From Christensenella tenuis (GTDB lineage Bacteria; Bacillota; Clostridia; Christensenellales; Christensenellaceae), in assembly GCF_014287795.1 (NCBI RefSeq), contig NZ_JACOON010000001.1:372001-436000 (forward strand): a stretch of 64,000 bases of DNA, read 5' to 3'. The translations under genes were made by a program, and so were the position numbers. The first letter of the stretch is position 1. Each line of letters opens with the position of its first letter. Below are positions 61,056 through 64,000 of the stretch, one piece after another. Below the pieces are notes generated by a model that worked only from the letters and a program-made list of their open reading frames with translations, had not been told where the DNA came from and did no database searches.

Positions 61056-61589
61056 ATGGGACTCAAGGGAACAACCATACTGGCAGTAAAAAAAGGGGAT
61101 AAATGTGCAATCGCTGGAGACGGGCAGGTAACGCTCGGCGAAAGCGTAATTATGAAAAAAGGAGCTACCAAGGTTCGGCGGATTTATGGCGACAAAGTCG
61201 TCATCGGTTTTGCGGGAAGCGTAGCCGATGCATTTGCGCTTTCTGAAAAATTTGAAGCAAAACTCGAAGAGTATGGCGGAAGTTTGCAGCGCAGCGCTGT
61301 CGAGCTTGCGCAGGAATGGCGTAGCGATAAAGCAATGCGCCAGCTTGAAGCGATGCTGATCGCTGCGGATCAGGAAAATTTGCTGATTATTTCCGGTACA
61401 GGCGAAGTAATTGAACCCGACGACGGCGTGTGCGCAATCGGTTCAGGCGGCACATATGCTCTTGCAGCCGCGCGTGCGCTTGTCCAAAATACGGATCTCT
61501 CTGCGGAAGAAATCGCATATAAAGGTCTCAAAATCGCAAGCGAAATTTGCGTATATACAAACGACAATATCACAGTGGAAGAAGTGTAG
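61056..61589 (+). CDS. hslV: ATP-dependent protease subunit HslV (ClpQ)
   Basis: Proteasome-like peptidase of the HslVU complex. 177 residues. A short propeptide (MGLKG) precedes TTILAVKKG, so the N-terminal nucleophile is Thr6 after processing, as in many Firmicute forms. CAIAGDGQVTLGE, VRRIYGDKVVIGFAGS and AIGSGGTYALAAARAL are diagnostic. The frame opens 24 bases earlier; ATG 61056 with CGGAGGA is preferred. hslU follows after nine bases. Confidence 0.97.
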   Translation: MGLKGTTILAVKKGDKCAIAGDGQVTLGESVIMKKGATKVRRIYGDKVVIGFAGSVADAFALSEKFEAKLEEYGGSLQRSAVELAQEWRSDKAMRQLEAMLIAADQENLLIISGTGEVIEPDDGVCAIGSGGTYALAAARALVQNTDLSAEEIAYKGLKIASEICVYTNDNITVEEV

Positions 61590-61598
61590 GTGAAACAA

Positions 61599-62978
61599 AT
61601 GTCATATTTAACGCCAAAAGAAATTGTAGCAGAACTCGATAAATATATTGTAGGGCAGGACAAGGCCAAAAAAGCCGTAGCAATCGCCCTTCGCAACCGC
61701 TATCGCAGAAGCAAACTAGAACCGGAGATGCGTGAGGAAATTACTCCCAAAAATATTATTATGATGGGGCCCACGGGCGTCGGTAAAACGGAAATTGCGC
61801 GCCGTCTGGCAAGACTCATGGATGCGCCTTTTGTGAAGGTGGAAGCAACTAAATTTACGGAAGTAGGATATGTCGGCCGCGATGTGGAATCTATGGTGCG
61901 CGATCTTGTGGAGTCCTCAATCCGCATGGTGAAACAACAGCGCTTTGAAACGGTAAAAAGCCGTGCGGCAGCAAATGCTGAAGAACGCCTCGTGGATATT
62001 TTGGTACCCAATAAGCAGGCGCGGCAAAACACCAATCCGCTTGGCGCATTGTTTGGCGCTCCGCAAATCGAAGCTGCACCCGCTGAAAGTGATGAAGAGA
62101 AACAGAAGCGTATGTCCCGCAGAGACGAGATTCGTGCAAACCTGCGTGCCGGGAAGCTCGATAGCCTAGTGATCGAAATCGAAGTGGAAGTAAATCAGGG
62201 TATGGGAATGGAAATTCCCGGTATGGGCGGCGAAAGCATGGGCGACCTGCTTTCCGGAATCCTTCCTCCAAAAAAGAAGAAGCGGAAAGTGAACCTTGTG
62301 GAGGCCAAAAAGATCCTGGAACAGGAAGAAGCAGAAAAGCTGATCGACATGGACGAAGTCACGCAAACTGCCATTGAACGTGCGGAACAGGATGGTATTA
62401 TCTTTTTGGATGAAATTGATAAAGTAGCCGGAAAAGGAGCAGGCAATGGCCCCGATGTATCGCGCGAAGGTGTTCAAAGGGATATTTTACCTATCGTAGA
62501 AGGAAGTACAGTTGTTACTAAGTATGGCCCGGTCAAAACGGATTATATGTTGTTTATTGCTGCCGGCGCGTTCCATGTGGCGAAAATTTCTGACCTGATC
62601 CCCGAGCTTCAGGGCCGCTTTCCCATCAAGGTGGAGCTTGAAAATCTGACGAAAAAGGAATTTGAACAGATTCTGACCCAGCCTAAAAATGCAATTACCA
62701 AGCAATATGAAGCGCTTCTTGCAGCAGACGGCGTTAACCTGAAATTTACTGCCGATGCGCTCAAAAAGATTGCGGAATTTGCACAGGTCGTCAATGAAAG
62801 TACAGAAAATATCGGTGCACGCAGATTGCATACCATTCTGGAAAATCTACTGGATGACATTTCATTCAACGCGAGTGGAATTGAGCCTGCGGTCGATGTT
62901 GTAATTGACGGAAATTACGTTACCGAGCATTTAAAAAATGAAGAGCAGTATACAAACCTGCAAAAATTCATTCTGTAA
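61599..62978 (+). CDS. hslU: ATP-dependent protease ATPase subunit HslU (ClpY)
   Basis: AAA+ unfoldase that feeds HslV. 459 residues from ATG 61599; a GTG at 61590 is an alternative. LTPKEIVAELDKYIVGQDKAKK at the N-terminus, Walker A MGPTGVGKTEIARRL near 63, the YVGRDVESMVRDLV pore-side segment, the I domain (about 105-240), Walker B GIIFLDEIDKVAGKG near 265, and sensor residues in STENIGARRLHTILE near 410. The C-terminus YTNLQKFIL is the conserved tail that inserts in HslV. In Bacillus codY follows; here it is RNase J. Confidence 0.97.
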   Translation: MSYLTPKEIVAELDKYIVGQDKAKKAVAIALRNRYRRSKLEPEMREEITPKNIIMMGPTGVGKTEIARRLARLMDAPFVKVEATKFTEVGYVGRDVESMVRDLVESSIRMVKQQRFETVKSRAAANAEERLVDILVPNKQARQNTNPLGALFGAPQIEAAPAESDEEKQKRMSRRDEIRANLRAGKLDSLVIEIEVEVNQGMGMEIPGMGGESMGDLLSGILPPKKKKRKVNLVEAKKILEQEEAEKLIDMDEVTQTAIERAEQDGIIFLDEIDKVAGKGAGNGPDVSREGVQRDILPIVEGSTVVTKYGPVKTDYMLFIAAGAFHVAKISDLIPELQGRFPIKVELENLTKKEFEQILTQPKNAITKQYEALLAADGVNLKFTADALKKIAEFAQVVNESTENIGARRLHTILENLLDDISFNASGIEPAVDVVIDGNYVTEHLKNEEQYTNLQKFIL

Positions 62979-63007
62979 ATGCGTATGTGGCGCATTTATG
63001 GTATAAT
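62976..63007 (+). promoter_or_regulatory. Hairpin and extended -10 promoter between hslU and RNase J
   Basis: A perfect 8-bp stem TAAATGCG/CGCATTTA (62976-62998) overlaps the hslU stop. It has no T-run and is followed at once by TGGTATAAT (62999-63007), an extended -10 lacking a -35. The dyad may be a protein binding site over the promoter or a weak 3' end structure. Confidence 0.45.
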
Positions 63008-63053
63008 AAAATAATAAAAAAGCACCTCAGGTAGAAAAGAGAGAAAAAGGATT

Positions 63054-64000
63054 TTGGATAATAATAGGACAAGAAATAAAATGCCGCGGCAAAAAGCGCA
63101 GCAGAAGACGCATACCCCGGCACCGTCGATCAAGATTATACCCCTTGGGGGAATTGGGGAAATCGGCAAGAATATGACGGTAATCGAATTTGAAAATGAT
63201 ATCATCGTAATTGACGCGGGGATGATGTTTCCGCGGGAAGAAATGCTGGGAGTGGACTACGTCATTGCGGATACGGCATATCTTCAGAAAAACGCACAGA
63301 AAATCAAAGGCATCTTCTTTACGCATGGACATGAGGATCATATCGGCGGCGTGCCGTATGTCCTGCAGGCGTTAAAGAATGTACCGCTTTATGGCTCTAC
63401 ACTCACAATGGCTCTTATTGAGGCTAAACTCACGGAACATCCTGGCGTCGAGCCGGAAATCCATGTTGTGAAAAATGGCGATAAAATTAAAGCCGGCGTA
63501 TTTACTATTGAATACATCCATGTCAGTCATTCCATTGACGATGCAATGGCGCTCGCAATCACTACACCTATTGGCACAATTCTCCATACCGGCGATTTTA
63601 AAATTGATCTTACGCCTGCATGCGGAGAAGTGATGGAACTTTCACGTTTTGCGGAATTAGGCAAGAAGGGTGTGCTCGCCCTGATGTCTGACAGTACGAA
63701 TGCTGAGCGGCCCGGCTTTACCATGTCGGAAAGCCAGGTTGGTGAAACGTTCGTCAATTACTTCCGGCAGGCGAAGGGGCGGATTGTGGTAGCTTCCTTT
63801 GCCTCGAATGTTCACAGGATTCAACAGGTAATCGATGTTGCCCGCATTTTTAACCGGAAGATCTGTCTTTCCGGGCGGAGCATGATCAAGATTGTAAATG
63901 TTACACGGGAGCTGGGATACCTGAATGTTGATGACGATATGCTGGTCAGCTTTGACGAATTAAAAAAGCTGCGGGATAATCAGGTGGTAATCCTTACAAC
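63054..64000 (+). CDS. rnj: Ribonuclease J, 3' end cut by window
   Basis: MBL/beta-CASP ribonuclease with 5'-3' exonuclease and endonuclease activity in mRNA decay and rRNA maturation. About 315 of the usual 550-600 residues are seen. Short basic N-terminus, then IKIIPLGGIGEIGKNM, metal motif FFTHGHEDHIGG near 86, HVSHSIDDAMA, HTGDFKID, LMSDSTNAERPG, and the start of the beta-CASP domain (ASFASNVHRIQQV). The start is either TTG 63054, just after AAAAAGG, or ATG 63081, which lacks a good site. The frame is open at base 64000, so the C-terminal domain is unseen. Confidence 0.93.
   Translation, partial: MDNNRTRNKMPRQKAQQKTHTPAPSIKIIPLGGIGEIGKNMTVIEFENDIIVIDAGMMFPREEMLGVDYVIADTAYLQKNAQKIKGIFFTHGHEDHIGGVPYVLQALKNVPLYGSTLTMALIEAKLTEHPGVEPEIHVVKNGDKIKAGVFTIEYIHVSHSIDDAMALAITTPIGTILHTGDFKIDLTPACGEVMELSRFAELGKKGVLALMSDSTNAERPGFTMSESQVGETFVNYFRQAKGRIVVASFASNVHRIQQVIDVARIFNRKICLSGRSMIKIVNVTRELGYLNVDDDMLVSFDELKKLRDNQVVILT

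Noticed and set aside
1..64000. CRISPR arrays, insertion sequences, prophage genes, tRNA or rRNA genes
   Set aside because: I looked for regularly spaced repeats, transposase or integrase motifs and tRNA-like T-arms and found none convincing; the only clear repeat is the pair after tsf.

Overview
This window is a dense, almost entirely plus-strand stretch of bacterial core genome. Gene content and style point to a low-to-moderate GC Firmicute of the class Clostridia: PolC-type DNA polymerase, Asp23/YloU-FakA pair, HisZ/short HisG, T-box leader, short EF-Ts, YlxM-Ffh, HslVU, TrmFO, RNase J, strong AGGAGG ribosome binding sites and many TTG starts. A Christensenella-like lineage is my guess; it rests on general impression and not on a search. 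Most modules also occur in the Bacillus rpe-to-codY neighbourhood, but here they are reordered.

Layout. 1-1.1 kb: end of rpe and thiN. 1.1-1.3 kb: rpmB, the only clear minus-strand gene. 1.5-5.6 kb: Asp23 protein, fatty acid kinase FakA, RecG. 5.6-12.1 kb: compact histidine operon hisZ-G-D-B-H-A-F-IE, lacking hisC and histidinol phosphatase. 12.1-13.7 kb: rpsB-tsf. 13.7-15.3 kb: AT-rich accessory insert with two near-identical ~109-bp terminator-bearing repeats and a membrane-anchored XRE regulator, interrupting the usual tsf-pyrH junction. 15.1-26.2 kb: pyrH, frr, a small PASTA-like ORF, uppS, cdsA, dxr, rseP, ispG, polC. 26.2-28.6 kb: secD-secF. 28.6-35.9 kb: recJ, apt, relA/spoT, dtd, an MBL hydrolase, hemZ. 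36.1-45.7 kb: T-box leader, hisS, aspS, tcdA, an RseC-like redox protein, smc, ftsY, a second MBL hydrolase. 45.7-49.7 kb: ylxM-ffh and rpsP-khpA-rimM-trmD-rplS. 49.7-57.5 kb: rbgA, rnhB, yraN, a large fused GT-C glycosyltransferase, comM, dprA. 57.5-64 kb: topA, trmFO, hslV, hslU and the first part of RNase J, cut by the window end.

The genes serve translation (ribosomal proteins S2, S16, L19, L28, EF-Ts, RRF, HisRS, AspRS, tRNA modification), membrane and envelope precursors (uppS, cdsA, dxr, ispG, fakA, GT-C enzyme), secretion (SecDF, Ffh, FtsY, YlxM), chromosome and DNA work (PolC, Smc, RecG, RecJ, TopA, RnhB, DprA, ComM) and the stringent response. The sites most worth attention are regulatory: a T-box before hisS-aspS whose specifier loop offers overlapping Asn and His codons, a terminator inside a translatable leader just ahead of pyrH, a promoter-terminator overlap before ylxM, and the repeat pair after tsf. 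I saw no rRNA, tRNA, CRISPR array, prophage or insertion sequence.
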